Assembly (NCBI RefSeq): GCF_003075525.1
Contig: NZ_QDDR01000006.1
Span: 1 to 64,000 of the forward strand
Origin: Pararhodobacter aggregans
GTDB lineage: Bacteria > Pseudomonadota > Alphaproteobacteria > Rhodobacterales > Rhodobacteraceae
DNA length: 64,000 nt
Direction of reading: 5' to 3'
The notes beneath the pieces are model-generated. The model did not search any database. It had not been told where the DNA came from and saw only the letters and a program-made list of their open reading frames with translations. The number at the start of each line of letters is the position of its first letter. The first letter of the stretch is position 1. This document shows positions 9,394-17,395 of this stretch, piece by piece. The position numbers were made by a program, and so were the translations under genes.

Positions 9394-10188
9394 TCAGCGC
9401 CCCTTCCAGACCGGGTCGCGTTTCTCGGTGAAGGCGCGTTGCCCCTCGTGCAGGTCTTCGGAGCCATAGAGCCGGTCGACGGTGGGGAACTGGCGCTTGG
9501 TGATCCGGTTCAGCGCGTCCTGGAAGCGCATCGCCTCGGCCTCTCGCACCACTTCCTTGATGGCGGCGAAGACCAGCGGTGGCCCGGATTCGAGGAGCCG
9601 GGCGAGGTCCCAGGCGCGGGTGCGGAGTTCTTCCGGGGGGCAGATCTCCTTGATCAGGCCCCAATGTTTCGCCTCATCGACGTCGAACCAGCGGCCGGTC
9701 AGCAGGAGGTCCATCGCCACATGATAGGGGATGCGCTTTGGCAGCTTGATCGAGGCGGCGTCGGCCACGGTGCCAGAGCGGATTTCGGGCAGGGCGAAAC
9801 TCGCGGTGTCCGAGGCGAGGATCAGGTCGCAGCTCAGTGCCAGTTCCAGCCCGCCGCCGCAGCAGATGCCGTTGACCGCAGCGATCACCGGCTTGTTGAG
9901 GTTCGGCAGTTCCTGCAAGCCGCCGAAACCGCCGACGCCGTAATCCCCGTCCACCGCATCGCCCCCAGCCGCCGCTTTCAGATCCCAGCCGGGGCAGAAG
10001 AATTTCTCGCCCTCGGCCCGCAGGATCGCCACCCTGAGCCCGTCGTCGTCGCGGAAGGCCTTGAAGACATCGCCCATGATCCGGCTGGTGGCGAGGTCGA
10101 TGGCATTGGCCTTGGGCCGGTCCAGCGTCACCTCCAGGATGCCGCCCTCGCGGCGGGTCTTGATCGGGCCCTCGGTGCGGTCTTTCAT
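9394..10188 (-). CDS. caiD: Enoyl-CoA hydratase/carnitinyl-CoA dehydratase family protein (CaiD-like)
   Basis: A 264-aa crotonase-fold enzyme. It shows the oxyanion-hole segment GEKFFCPGWDLKA and the second CoA/active-site segment AAVNGICCGGGLELALSCDL; the catalytic Glu region is FALPEIRSG. These match CaiD-like crotonobetainyl-CoA hydratases better than general enoyl-CoA hydratases, which fits its position as last gene of a carnitine operon. It overlaps the CoA-ligase stop by 4 bp. Inferred reaction: crotonobetainyl-CoA to L-carnitinyl-CoA. Substrate is inferred from context. Confidence 0.82.
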   Translation of the reverse strand: MKDRTEGPIKTRREGGILEVTLDRPKANAIDLATSRIMGDVFKAFRDDDGLRVAILRAEGEKFFCPGWDLKAAAGGDAVDGDYGVGGFGGLQELPNLNKPVIAAVNGICCGGGLELALSCDLILASDTASFALPEIRSGTVADAASIKLPKRIPYHVAMDLLLTGRWFDVDEAKHWGLIKEICPPEELRTRAWDLARLLESGPPLVFAAIKEVVREAEAMRFQDALNRITKRQFPTVDRLYGSEDLHEGQRAFTEKRDPVWKGR

Positions 10189-12203
10189 CTCTGCCTCCAG
10201 ATTACTGCGTCTACGGCGACTGCCTCGGTTGCCGTCAGGATCAGCGGGTTCACCTCGATCTCCTGCAGCGCCGGATCGGCCGCCATCATTGATTGCATCG
10301 CCAGCGCGGCGTCGATGGCCCGGCCAACCGCCGGTTTCGCCCGCCCCCGCCAGCCGTCGAGCAGCGGCCAGAGTCTGAGCCCTTTCAGCGCCGCCTCGAT
10401 CTCGGCCCGCGTCACCGGGGCGACCAGCGTCACCGTATCGGCCAGAAGCTCGGCCGTCACCCCGCCCAGACCCAGCGTCAGCGTCGCGCCATAGACCGGG
10501 TCGCGGCGGATGCCGAGCAAGAGCTCGGCGAGGCCGCCCGTCACCATCTCTTCGCAGAGATAGCCCCGGGCACCCGGCATCTCGGCCTCGGCGCAGGGAT
10601 CGGTCACGCCCAGCCGCACCGCCCCGGCCTCGGTCTTGTGGGCAAAGCCCAGCCCCTTCAGCGCGAAAGGGGCGGTCAGGCCGCGCGCATCCAGGGCGGC
10701 AAGGCCCTTCGCGGTCACGCCTTTCGGCACGGCGATGCCGGCGGCCGCCAGCATAGCCTTCGCCCGCGCCTCGTCGATCAACACCGCCTCGCCCCCCGGC
10801 GTCACGCCCCAGGGCCGCCAGCCCGCCAGCCCCGCAGGCCGCTGCGCCGCGACCAGCGCCTCCAGCGCGGTTTCCAGCCCCATCAGCGGCACCACGCCGC
10901 GGGCGATCATGGCGATCGCGCGGTCCTCGTCGAAATTCTCGGGCAGCGAGGCGACCGGGAAGGCGGGCCTACCGGTCACCGCCTGCGCCACCTCGATGGC
11001 GCGGATCGCCGGTTCGAAACTGGCCGGGTCGCAGCGGTCGGGACGCGGCGGGTCGATGACGAAGATCCCGGCGTCATAGCCCTCCAGCATGGCGGTGAAG
11101 ACCGCTTCGGTCTTCGGCCCGTCGCCCCAGATGAAGGTGTGGTAATCCAGAGGGTTGGCCAGCGTCACCAGCGGGCCCAGCACGGCGCCGAGGCGGGCCT
11201 TCTGGCTGTCCGTCGGCGGCTCGAAGACCACGCCCGCCGTCGCGCCCAGATCGGCCACCAGCCCCGCCTCGCCGCCCGAACAGGACAGCGAGCAGAGCCG
11301 CGCGCCGATCCCCGGCCCGTGGACATGGAGGATCTTCAAGGCCTCGATCAGCGCGCCCAACGTGTCGACCTCGGCCACGCCCGCCTGCCGCAGGAAGGCC
11401 GACGAAGCCGCCCCGCCCCCCGCCAAAGCCGCCGTGTGCGAGGCGGCGGCGGCGCGCGAGGCCTCGGTCTTGCCGGATTTCACCACCACCATGCCCTTGC
11501 CCGCGGCCCGCGCCGCCTCGGCCAGCGCGGCAAAGGCGGGGGCGTCGTCGATCCCCTCGACATAAAGGCCCAACGCCGTGACCCGCGGATCGGCCAGCAC
11601 CGCGCCCGCCAGTTCCGCCAGCCCCACCTGCGCGGCATTGCCCAGGCAGGCAACATAGGCCACCGGCAGGCCGCGCGCCTGCATGGTCAGGTTGATGACG
11701 ATGTTCGAGGATTGGCTGATCAGCGCCACGCCGCGCTCGACCCGCCGTCCGCCGTGCTGGTCGGGCCAGAGCAGCGCGCCGTCGAGGTAGTTGATGACGC
11801 CATAGCAATTCGGCCCGAGGATCGGCATGGCACCCGCCGCCGCGACCAGCTGCGCCTGCAACCCGGCCTCGCCTGCCTCCTCCCAGCCCGAGGCGAAACA
11901 GATCGCCCCGCCCGCGCCCATGGCGGCAAGCTCGCGCACCACCTCGACGGTGGCGAAACGGTTCACGCCGATGAAGACGGCATCCGGCGCCTGCGGCAAC
12001 TCGGCCAGCGCGCGCAGGCAGGGCATGCCGGCGATCTCGGCGCGGGTCGGATGGATCGGCCAGACGGGCCCGTCAAAGCCCATCCTGCGGCATTGCTCGA
12101 TCACATTCTGCGCCCAACCGGCGCCCAGCACCGCGATGGAGCGGGGGCGCAGCAGGCGCGACAGGCGCGGGTCGGGCGAGAGGGTCGCGGGCGCGCTGCC
12201 CAT
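10185..12203 (-). CDS. Acyl-CoA synthetase (NDP-forming family), probably betaine/carnitine CoA ligase
   Basis: A 672-aa fused acetate-CoA ligase (ADP-forming) style protein: an N-terminal CoA-binding Rossmann domain (SIAVLGAGWAQNVIEQCRRMGF), a central succinyl-CoA-ligase-like domain containing VVVKSGKTEASRAAAASHTAALAGG (with the phospho-His type H in ASHTAA), and a C-terminal ATP-grasp domain (ARGYLCEEMVTGGLAELLLGI, LGLGGVTAELLAD, EVNPLIL). I prefer the start at 12203 over 12224: a GGAG lies 7 nt before that ATG, supplied by the adjoining intergenic repeat. It would activate gamma-butyrobetaine, crotonobetaine or carnitine to CoA esters (inference). Confidence 0.8.
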   Translation of the reverse strand: MGSAPATLSPDPRLSRLLRPRSIAVLGAGWAQNVIEQCRRMGFDGPVWPIHPTRAEIAGMPCLRALAELPQAPDAVFIGVNRFATVEVVRELAAMGAGGAICFASGWEEAGEAGLQAQLVAAAGAMPILGPNCYGVINYLDGALLWPDQHGGRRVERGVALISQSSNIVINLTMQARGLPVAYVACLGNAAQVGLAELAGAVLADPRVTALGLYVEGIDDAPAFAALAEAARAAGKGMVVVKSGKTEASRAAAASHTAALAGGGAASSAFLRQAGVAEVDTLGALIEALKILHVHGPGIGARLCSLSCSGGEAGLVADLGATAGVVFEPPTDSQKARLGAVLGPLVTLANPLDYHTFIWGDGPKTEAVFTAMLEGYDAGIFVIDPPRPDRCDPASFEPAIRAIEVAQAVTGRPAFPVASLPENFDEDRAIAMIARGVVPLMGLETALEALVAAQRPAGLAGWRPWGVTPGGEAVLIDEARAKAMLAAAGIAVPKGVTAKGLAALDARGLTAPFALKGLGFAHKTEAGAVRLGVTDPCAEAEMPGARGYLCEEMVTGGLAELLLGIRRDPVYGATLTLGLGGVTAELLADTVTLVAPVTRAEIEAALKGLRLWPLLDGWRGRAKPAVGRAIDAALAMQSMMAADPALQEIEVNPLILTATEAVAVDAVIWRQR

Positions 12204-12295
12204 CTTTGTTCTCCAAATATCCACGGGTTTCCAAAGGGGGCGTGCCCCCTTTGGCGAGGGGGTGCGGGGGGCGAGCAGCCCCCCGCCCTGGTCAG
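12203..12295. repeat. Intergenic repeat of the ATATTT-GAACAAAG family, copy B
   Basis: The core (12203-12222, minus strand GGATATTTGGAGAACAAAGA) abuts the start codon of the CoA ligase and provides its GGAG ribosome-binding site. It is followed by two perfect hairpins: CCAAAGGGGG/CCCCCTTTGG at 12231-12254 and GCGGGGGGC/GCCCCCCGC at 12264-12286. Confidence 0.8.
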
Positions 12296-13455
12296 CCGCC
12301 GACGGCGCGCAGCAATTCCCGGCTGATGATGTGCCGCTGGATCTCGGAGGTGCCTTCCCAGATCCGTTCGACCCGCGCGTCGCGCCAGATCCGCTCCAAA
12401 GGCAATTCGTCCATCAACCCCATGCCGCCGTGGATCTGGATCGCCTCGTCGGCGATCATCGCCAGCGCCTCGGTCGCCTTCAGCTTGGCCATGGCCATGT
12501 CGGCGTCGGTGACACTGCCCTCGTCGAATTTCCATGCCGCCTCGAAGGTCAGCAGCTCCGCCGCCTTCAGCTCCAGCGCCATGTCCGCCAGCTTGAAACT
12601 GACCCCCTGGAACTTGCCGATCTGCTGGCCGAACTGCTTGCGTTGGGCGGCATAGGTCAGCGCGTGTTCCAGCGCCCGGTGGGCCCGCCCGATCGAGGTC
12701 GAGGCGACCTGCAACCGCGTCGCCCCCAGCCAGTCATTCGCCACCTCGAAGCCCTTGTGGACCTCGCCCAGGATGTTCTCGGCCGGCACCCGGCAATCGC
12801 CGAATTCCAGCACCGAATTGGTGTAGCCCCGGTGCGAGACGTTGCGATAGCCGTCGCGCACGGTGAAACCCTTGGTGCCCTTGTCAACGAAGAAGGCGGT
12901 GATCTTCTTCTTCCGGCCGCGCGGCGTCTCTTCCTCGCCCGTGGCCATGAAAGCGATGGTGAAGCCCGCGACATCGGCGTGGCTGATGAAATGCTTGGTG
13001 CCGTTCAGCACCCAGTCGCCACCGTCGGGGCGGGCGCTGGCCGTCATCCCGCGCAGATCCGACCCCGCGCCGGGTTCGGTCATGGCGAGGCAATCCCAGG
13101 TCTCGCCACGGATGCAGGGCATGAGATACCGCTCGCGCTGCTCGGGCGTGCCAGCGAGCAGGATGTTCGAGGGCCGCGCCACGCAGGTCCAGTGCAGGGC
13201 ATAATTCGCCCGGCCGAGTTCGCGCTCATAGAGCAGCCAGGACAGGGTATCGAGCCCCGCGCCGCCCAGCTCCTCCGGCATGTTCGCCGCGTAAAGCCCT
13301 GCCTCCATGGCCTTTTTCTGCAGCTCGCGGATCAGCTCCATCGGCAGATGGCCGGTCCGTTCGACCAGCGCCTCATGCGGGTACAGCTCGGTCTCGACGA
13401 AGGCGCGGGTGGTCTCGACGATCATCCGCTGTTCGTCTGACAATCCGAAATGCAT
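12292..13455 (-). CDS. Acyl-CoA dehydrogenase, CaiA/butyrobetainyl-CoA dehydrogenase-like
   Basis: A 387-aa flavoenzyme with the standard acyl-CoA dehydrogenase layout: an N-terminal helical domain (GLSDEQRMIVETTRAFVETELYP), the FAD/substrate strand CLAMTEPGAGSDL, and the C-terminal helical domain with RKQFGQQIGKFQ and the dimer/FAD motif QIHGGMGLMDELPLERIWRDARVERIWEGTSEI. The start at 13455 (MHFGLS) overlaps the stop of the upstream fusion gene by 1 bp (TGATG). In context it probably oxidises gamma-butyrobetainyl-CoA to crotonobetainyl-CoA, the step before the CaiD-like hydratase. Substrate is inferred. Confidence 0.82.
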   Translation of the reverse strand: MHFGLSDEQRMIVETTRAFVETELYPHEALVERTGHLPMELIRELQKKAMEAGLYAANMPEELGGAGLDTLSWLLYERELGRANYALHWTCVARPSNILLAGTPEQRERYLMPCIRGETWDCLAMTEPGAGSDLRGMTASARPDGGDWVLNGTKHFISHADVAGFTIAFMATGEEETPRGRKKKITAFFVDKGTKGFTVRDGYRNVSHRGYTNSVLEFGDCRVPAENILGEVHKGFEVANDWLGATRLQVASTSIGRAHRALEHALTYAAQRKQFGQQIGKFQGVSFKLADMALELKAAELLTFEAAWKFDEGSVTDADMAMAKLKATEALAMIADEAIQIHGGMGLMDELPLERIWRDARVERIWEGTSEIQRHIISRELLRAVGG

Positions 13456-14921
13456 CAGCTTTTCCTCTGTCCGACGTGTCGTCCGGCGGTCTCGGGGCGC
13501 GGCAGGGCCTGATGCGCCTCGGCGATGGGCATCAACCGCGCCAGAACCTCGGACGCGGCGGGGCAGGACTTGCCCGCTTTCATGTCGACATGCAGCAGCA
13601 TCTGCTCGACCGAGGCGACCAGCATGCCCTCCCGCTCGATGCGGATGAACAGATGCAGCCGCTTCTCGTCGGCGCCCAGCACCTGCACGGACCCCGTCAG
13701 CCGGTCGCCCAGCTTCGCCTCGCCCGCATGCAGGATGTGGCTCTCGGCGGTGTAATAGCTGTGCCCGCCCGCGACATAGTCCATCCCGGCGCCGATATGA
13801 CGGAGGAAGGCGTCGCAAGTCTCGGACGAGGCAAAGAGATACCGGCTCTCGGTCATATGGCCGTTGTAGTCGATCCAGCCCGGCAGAACCTGCTGATGCG
13901 ACAGCACCATGGGCGCGCCCGAGCCGGTAGGATGGGCAATATTGCCCATCCTACGCCGTTCGTCGTGGTCCAGCAGCACCTTTCCCGCACCCCAGTTGCG
14001 TTCCTTCAACACCCGCAGGAAGCCGATCAGGTTGCGGTCGCGGATCCGCTCCAGCTCGCGGATCGAGTGATGGCCGGATTGCGCATCCGATTGTCCGGCG
14101 ATCAGATCGACCAGCTCGTCGTTGAACTCGGGCACGTCCGTCAGCTTGGTCCAGGGCCACTGCAGGCAGGGGCCAAATTGCGCCATGAAATGCTTCATGC
14201 CCGCCTCGCCTCCGGCCACGCGGTAGGTCTCGAACAGACCCATCTGGCCCCAGCGCAGCCCGAAACCCATCCGGATCGCCTCGTCGATCTCCTCGGTGGT
14301 GGCGATGCCGTCCTTGACCAGCCACAGCGCCTCGCGCCAGACGGCTTCGAGGAAACGGTCGGCGATATGGGCGTCGATCTCTTTCCTGACATGCAGCGGG
14401 AACATCCCGATCTCGCGCAGGATTTCCTTTGCCTTTTCAATCGCCTCCGGATCGTTCTTCGGCGATGGCACAACTTCGGCCAGGGGCAGCAGATACACCG
14501 GGTTGAACGGATGGGCGACGAAGATCGCGGCCGGGTTCGCGGCATTCTGCTGCAATTCCGAGGGTTTGAAGCCCGAGGTCGACGAACCCAGCAGCGCATC
14601 CGGCGCCGATTGCTGGATCTGGGCATAGACCCGGTGCTTCAGGTCCAGCCGTTCCGAGACGGATTCCTGAATATACTCAGCGCCTTCCACGGCATCGTGC
14701 ACGCTGTCGGCGAAGGTCAGACGTCCCTCGGCAGGCATCGGCACATCGGCCAGTGCGGGCAGCGCGGCGCGGGCATTGGCCAGCACCTCGCCGACCTTGC
14801 GGGGCGCTTCCGGGTCGGGGTCATAGACCGCCACATCCCAGCCCGATAGCAGGAAGCGCGCGGCCCAGCCGCCGCCGATGACACCCCCGCCGATGATGGC
14901 GGCCTTGCGATTGGTGGTCAT
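13455..14921 (-). CDS. lcdH: L-carnitine 3-dehydrogenase fused to betainyl-CoA thioesterase
   Basis: A 488-aa two-domain enzyme. Residues 1 to about 320 form a 3-hydroxyacyl-CoA-dehydrogenase-like NAD enzyme: Rossmann motif IIGGGVIGGGWAARF, then IQESVSERLDLK, STSGFKPSELQ and FVAHPFNPVYLLPLAEVV. Residues from about 340 form a hot-dog thioesterase domain (LPGWIDYNGHMTESRYLFASSE). This fusion is known in carnitine catabolism: carnitine to 3-dehydrocarnitine, and betainyl-CoA to glycine betaine. GGAG precedes the ATG at 14921; upstream in-frame codons are not family-like. A 28-bp palindrome lies in the interdomain linker and is read through as MGNIAHPT. Confidence 0.9.
   Translation of the reverse strand: MTTNRKAAIIGGGVIGGGWAARFLLSGWDVAVYDPDPEAPRKVGEVLANARAALPALADVPMPAEGRLTFADSVHDAVEGAEYIQESVSERLDLKHRVYAQIQQSAPDALLGSSTSGFKPSELQQNAANPAAIFVAHPFNPVYLLPLAEVVPSPKNDPEAIEKAKEILREIGMFPLHVRKEIDAHIADRFLEAVWREALWLVKDGIATTEEIDEAIRMGFGLRWGQMGLFETYRVAGGEAGMKHFMAQFGPCLQWPWTKLTDVPEFNDELVDLIAGQSDAQSGHHSIRELERIRDRNLIGFLRVLKERNWGAGKVLLDHDERRRMGNIAHPTGSGAPMVLSHQQVLPGWIDYNGHMTESRYLFASSETCDAFLRHIGAGMDYVAGGHSYYTAESHILHAGEAKLGDRLTGSVQVLGADEKRLHLFIRIEREGMLVASVEQMLLHVDMKAGKSCPAASEVLARLMPIAEAHQALPRPETAGRHVGQRKS
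13927..13954. repeat. Perfect 28-bp palindrome inside the carnitine dehydrogenase-thioesterase gene
   Basis: Half-site GTAGGATGGGCAAT followed directly by its exact reverse complement. It encodes part of the linker between the two enzyme domains (residues around RRRMGNIAHPTG), without a frameshift or stop. Related GTAGGGTGGG motifs occur near 62.8 kb. Confidence 0.9.
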
Positions 14922-14934
14922 GGATGAACTCCGG

Positions 14935-15249
14935 TCAGTCGACGCAGATCTCGACCGGCTGGCCCGCCTCGTCGAGGAAGGAACGGCAGCCGAAGGGATC
15001 GTTGTAAGGGGCACAGGTGCGGCTGGTCGCGTCGCACCACGAGGAGCAGTCAGAGGCGCGGCTGCAGGCCTGACCGGCCTGCGGCGAGCGTTCGGCGCAG
15101 AACTCAAGGCCCAGCCGTCCGCCACGCCGGACCTCGCCGCCCGCGGCAATGCACTGGCTGCGGGCAGCGGCGTCGAGGACTCCTTGTCGGGGTTCCTCGC
15201 CGGGCGTGCAGGCCGCCAGCAGCAGGATCAGGGCGAGGGCGCGCTTCAC
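14935..15249 (-). CDS. Small cysteine-rich lipoprotein, function unknown
   Basis: A 104-aa protein with a short signal peptide and lipobox LLAAC (Cys at residue 14), followed by a Cys-rich body (about ten cysteines after the lipobox, including CSRASDCSSWCDATSRTC), suggesting disulfides in the periplasm. Its start overlaps the BKACE stop by 4 bp, and the next gene begins 13 bp downstream, so it belongs to the carnitine operon. Its role there is not known; a trimethylamine-binding or envelope role would be speculation. Confidence 0.7.
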   Translation of the reverse strand: MKRALALILLLAACTPGEEPRQGVLDAAARSQCIAAGGEVRRGGRLGLEFCAERSPQAGQACSRASDCSSWCDATSRTCAPYNDPFGCRSFLDEAGQPVEICVD

Positions 15250-16154
15250 AGCGGGGCCCGCTTTTCCAGCTTCAGCCGCGCACGGACCTCGGCCGGGGTG
15301 ATGACCCGCGCGCCCAGGCCTTCGATAATTCCAACAGCCTTTTCAACAAGTTGCTCATTGGTCGCCAGGACACCCTTGTCGAGCCACAGATTGTCCTCCA
15401 GCCCGACGCGCACATTCCCCCCGGCCAGGACCGAGGCTGCGACATAGGGCATCTGGTGGCGTCCCAGCGCGAAGGCCGACCAATGCCAACCGGCGGGCAC
15501 GTTGTTGACCATGGCCAGGAAGGTGTTCAGATCGTCGGGCGCCCCCCAGGGCACGCCCATGCACAGCTGCACCAGCACCGGGTCGCGGATGATCCCCTCG
15601 GCCACCAACTGTTTGGCGAACCACAGATGGCCGGTGTCGAAGGCCTCGATCTCGATCTGCACGCCGCTATCGGTCATGCGCTGCGCCATGTCGCGCAGCA
15701 TGCCCGGCGTGTTGACCATGACGTAATCGGCCTCGGCAAAGTTCATCGTGCCGCAATCGAGGGTGCAGATCTCGGGCCGGCAGTCGACGACATGGGCCAC
15801 GCGCTCGGCCGCGCCCGCCATGTCGGATTTCTGCGACATGCGGTTCATCGCCTCGGTCCCGTAGAACAGGAGGTCACCCCCCATCCCGGCCGTCAGGTTC
15901 AGCACCACATCGGTCCCCGAATCGCGGATCCGCTCCGTCACTTCGCGGTAGAGCGCGGGGTCGCGGGAAGGGGCGCCGGTCTCGGGGTCGCGGACGTGGC
16001 AATGGACCACCGCGGCGCCCGCCTTGGCGGCGTCGATGGCGCTTTCGGCGATCTGCGCCGGGCTGCGCGGCACATGCGGGCTGCGGTCCTGCGTTCCGCC
16101 CGAGCCGGTCACGGCACAGGTGATGAAGACCTCGCGATTCATGGTCAAAGGCAT
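15246..16154 (-). CDS. 3-keto-5-aminohexanoate cleavage-type enzyme (BKACE), probably dehydrocarnitine cleavage
   Basis: A 302-aa TIM-barrel enzyme of the BKACE (DUF849) family: FITCAVTGSGG at the N-terminus, the metal/active-site motif VVHCHVRDPETG, LNLTAGMGG, LDCGTMNF, IEIEAFDTGHL and the C-terminal VRVGLEDNL. With acetyl-CoA such enzymes cleave beta-keto acids; in carnitine operons they convert 3-dehydrocarnitine to betainyl-CoA and acetoacetate, feeding the fused dehydrogenase-thioesterase downstream. Start 16154 has GGGAGAG five bases before the ATG. It is the first gene of the operon and is divergent from the AraC-type regulator across a 69-bp gap that must hold both promoters. Confidence 0.9.
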   Translation of the reverse strand: MPLTMNREVFITCAVTGSGGTQDRSPHVPRSPAQIAESAIDAAKAGAAVVHCHVRDPETGAPSRDPALYREVTERIRDSGTDVVLNLTAGMGGDLLFYGTEAMNRMSQKSDMAGAAERVAHVVDCRPEICTLDCGTMNFAEADYVMVNTPGMLRDMAQRMTDSGVQIEIEAFDTGHLWFAKQLVAEGIIRDPVLVQLCMGVPWGAPDDLNTFLAMVNNVPAGWHWSAFALGRHQMPYVAASVLAGGNVRVGLEDNLWLDKGVLATNEQLVEKAVGIIEGLGARVITPAEVRARLKLEKRAPL

Positions 16155-16223
16155 GGTTCTCTCCCGTTCTGGGGCCAGCCTAGCAGGCTTGCGGCGCCGA
16201 AGTTGGCGGATTACGAAAGAAAC

Positions 16224-17204
16224 ATGGCCATTTCCGAAAGCATCTTTGCCCCCACGCCGCAGCCGCTGGATATTGCCGTGCTGGTCCTGCCGCGCGCCTC
16301 GATCCTTGAGGTCGCCTCGGTCCTGGACCCGTTGCGGGCGGCGAACCGGCATCTGGGACGGGCGGGTTTTCGCTGGCGCGTGGTCTCGCCCGAGGGCGGG
16401 CCGGTGCCGCTGACCTGCGGGATCGAGCTGCCGTCCTCGGGCGGGTTGGCGGCGGCGGAAGGGGCTGAGGTGCTGATCGCCGTCGCGGGCTATTCGCAGG
16501 CGGAGGTGGCGACCCGGGCGCTGCTGGCGGGCTTGCGGCGGATGGCGGGCCGGTTCAGGGCCATCGGCGGGGTCGATGCCGGACCCTGGGTGCTGGCGCG
16601 CGCGGGGCTTCTGGACGGGCACCGGGCCACCGTCCATTGGGAGGATCTGGAGGATTTCGCCGCCGCCTTTCCGGCCATCGACGTGGTGCCCGACCGGTTC
16701 GTGATCTCGCGCAACCGCTTCACCGCGGGCGGCGCCGTGCCCGCCGCCGATCTGATGCTGCATCTGATCGGCAGCCGCTGCGGCGCGGGTGTGGCCGGGC
16801 GGGTCGCCGATTCCTTCCTCTATGAGACGCGTGCCGACGGGGCCCGGCCGCAGCGCCCGGGGCTTCTGCCCGGCGCCCGCGATCCGCGCCTTTCCGCGGC
16901 GCTGACGCTGATGAGCCAGCATCTCGACGAGCCGCTGGATCTGGCGCTCGTTGCCGGGGCGCAGGGGATCGGTCTGCGGCGGCTGGAGCAGCTGTTCCGC
17001 GAGGGGCTGGGGCAGGGGCCGGGGGCGGCCTATCTGGAGCTGCGGCTTCAGGCGGCGCGGCGGATGATGGCCGATACCGCCCATCCGATCCAGGAGATCG
17101 CCCTGCGGTGCGGCTTTGCCGACCGGTCGAGCTTCTCACGCGCCTTCCGGCGGCGGTTCGGGCTGGCGCCGAGGGTGTTGCGGGGTGGGAAAGCGGCGGG
17201 GTGA
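16224..17204 (+). CDS. GlxA-family AraC-type regulator (CdhR-like), carnitine operon
   Basis: A 326-aa cytosolic transcription regulator. Residues 14 to about 190 form a DJ-1/PfpI-like domain (DIAVLVLPRASILEVASVLDPLRAANR), and residues 225-320 an AraC/XylS double helix-turn-helix (LDLALVAGAQGIGLRRLEQLFREGLGQGPGAAYLELRL ... IQEIALRCGFADRSSFSRAFRRRFG). This is the layout of CdhR and GbdR, regulators of carnitine and glycine-betaine catabolism. It is divergent from the BKACE gene, so it is the likely activator. The start at 16224 gives the expected N-terminus; the longer open frame upstream is antisense to BKACE. Confidence 0.87.
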   Translation: MAISESIFAPTPQPLDIAVLVLPRASILEVASVLDPLRAANRHLGRAGFRWRVVSPEGGPVPLTCGIELPSSGGLAAAEGAEVLIAVAGYSQAEVATRALLAGLRRMAGRFRAIGGVDAGPWVLARAGLLDGHRATVHWEDLEDFAAAFPAIDVVPDRFVISRNRFTAGGAVPAADLMLHLIGSRCGAGVAGRVADSFLYETRADGARPQRPGLLPGARDPRLSAALTLMSQHLDEPLDLALVAGAQGIGLRRLEQLFREGLGQGPGAAYLELRLQAARRMMADTAHPIQEIALRCGFADRSSFSRAFRRRFGLAPRVLRGGKAAG

Positions 17205-17305
17205 ATGTCAGATCAATGGCCGGAGCTGACGCGGGCGGGTTGCGCTGCATTGCGGCGTCAAGGGCGACGTTCGCGGGTGCTTCGCCGCGCCGCCTGAGGA
17301 TAAGT

Positions 17306-17333
17306 AAGCCGGCCCGATGAGGGGCCGGCTTTT
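17306..17333 (+). terminator. Rho-independent terminator after the AraC-type regulator
   Basis: Stem AAGCCGGCCC / GGGGCCGGCTT with a GATGA loop followed by a T-run (17329-17333). A second small hairpin CAAGAT-CATA-ATCTTG follows at 17341-17356. It can serve the convergent tyrS end as well. Confidence 0.85.
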
Positions 17334-17395
17334 AATAAAGCAAGATCATAATCTTGCAGGCAGATCGTATCGTCAGACGTTAAAATGCCTGACGT

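Noticed and set aside
13455-14921. Frameshifted pseudogene because of the palindrome
   Set aside because: The frame is open across it, and both domains keep their motifs.
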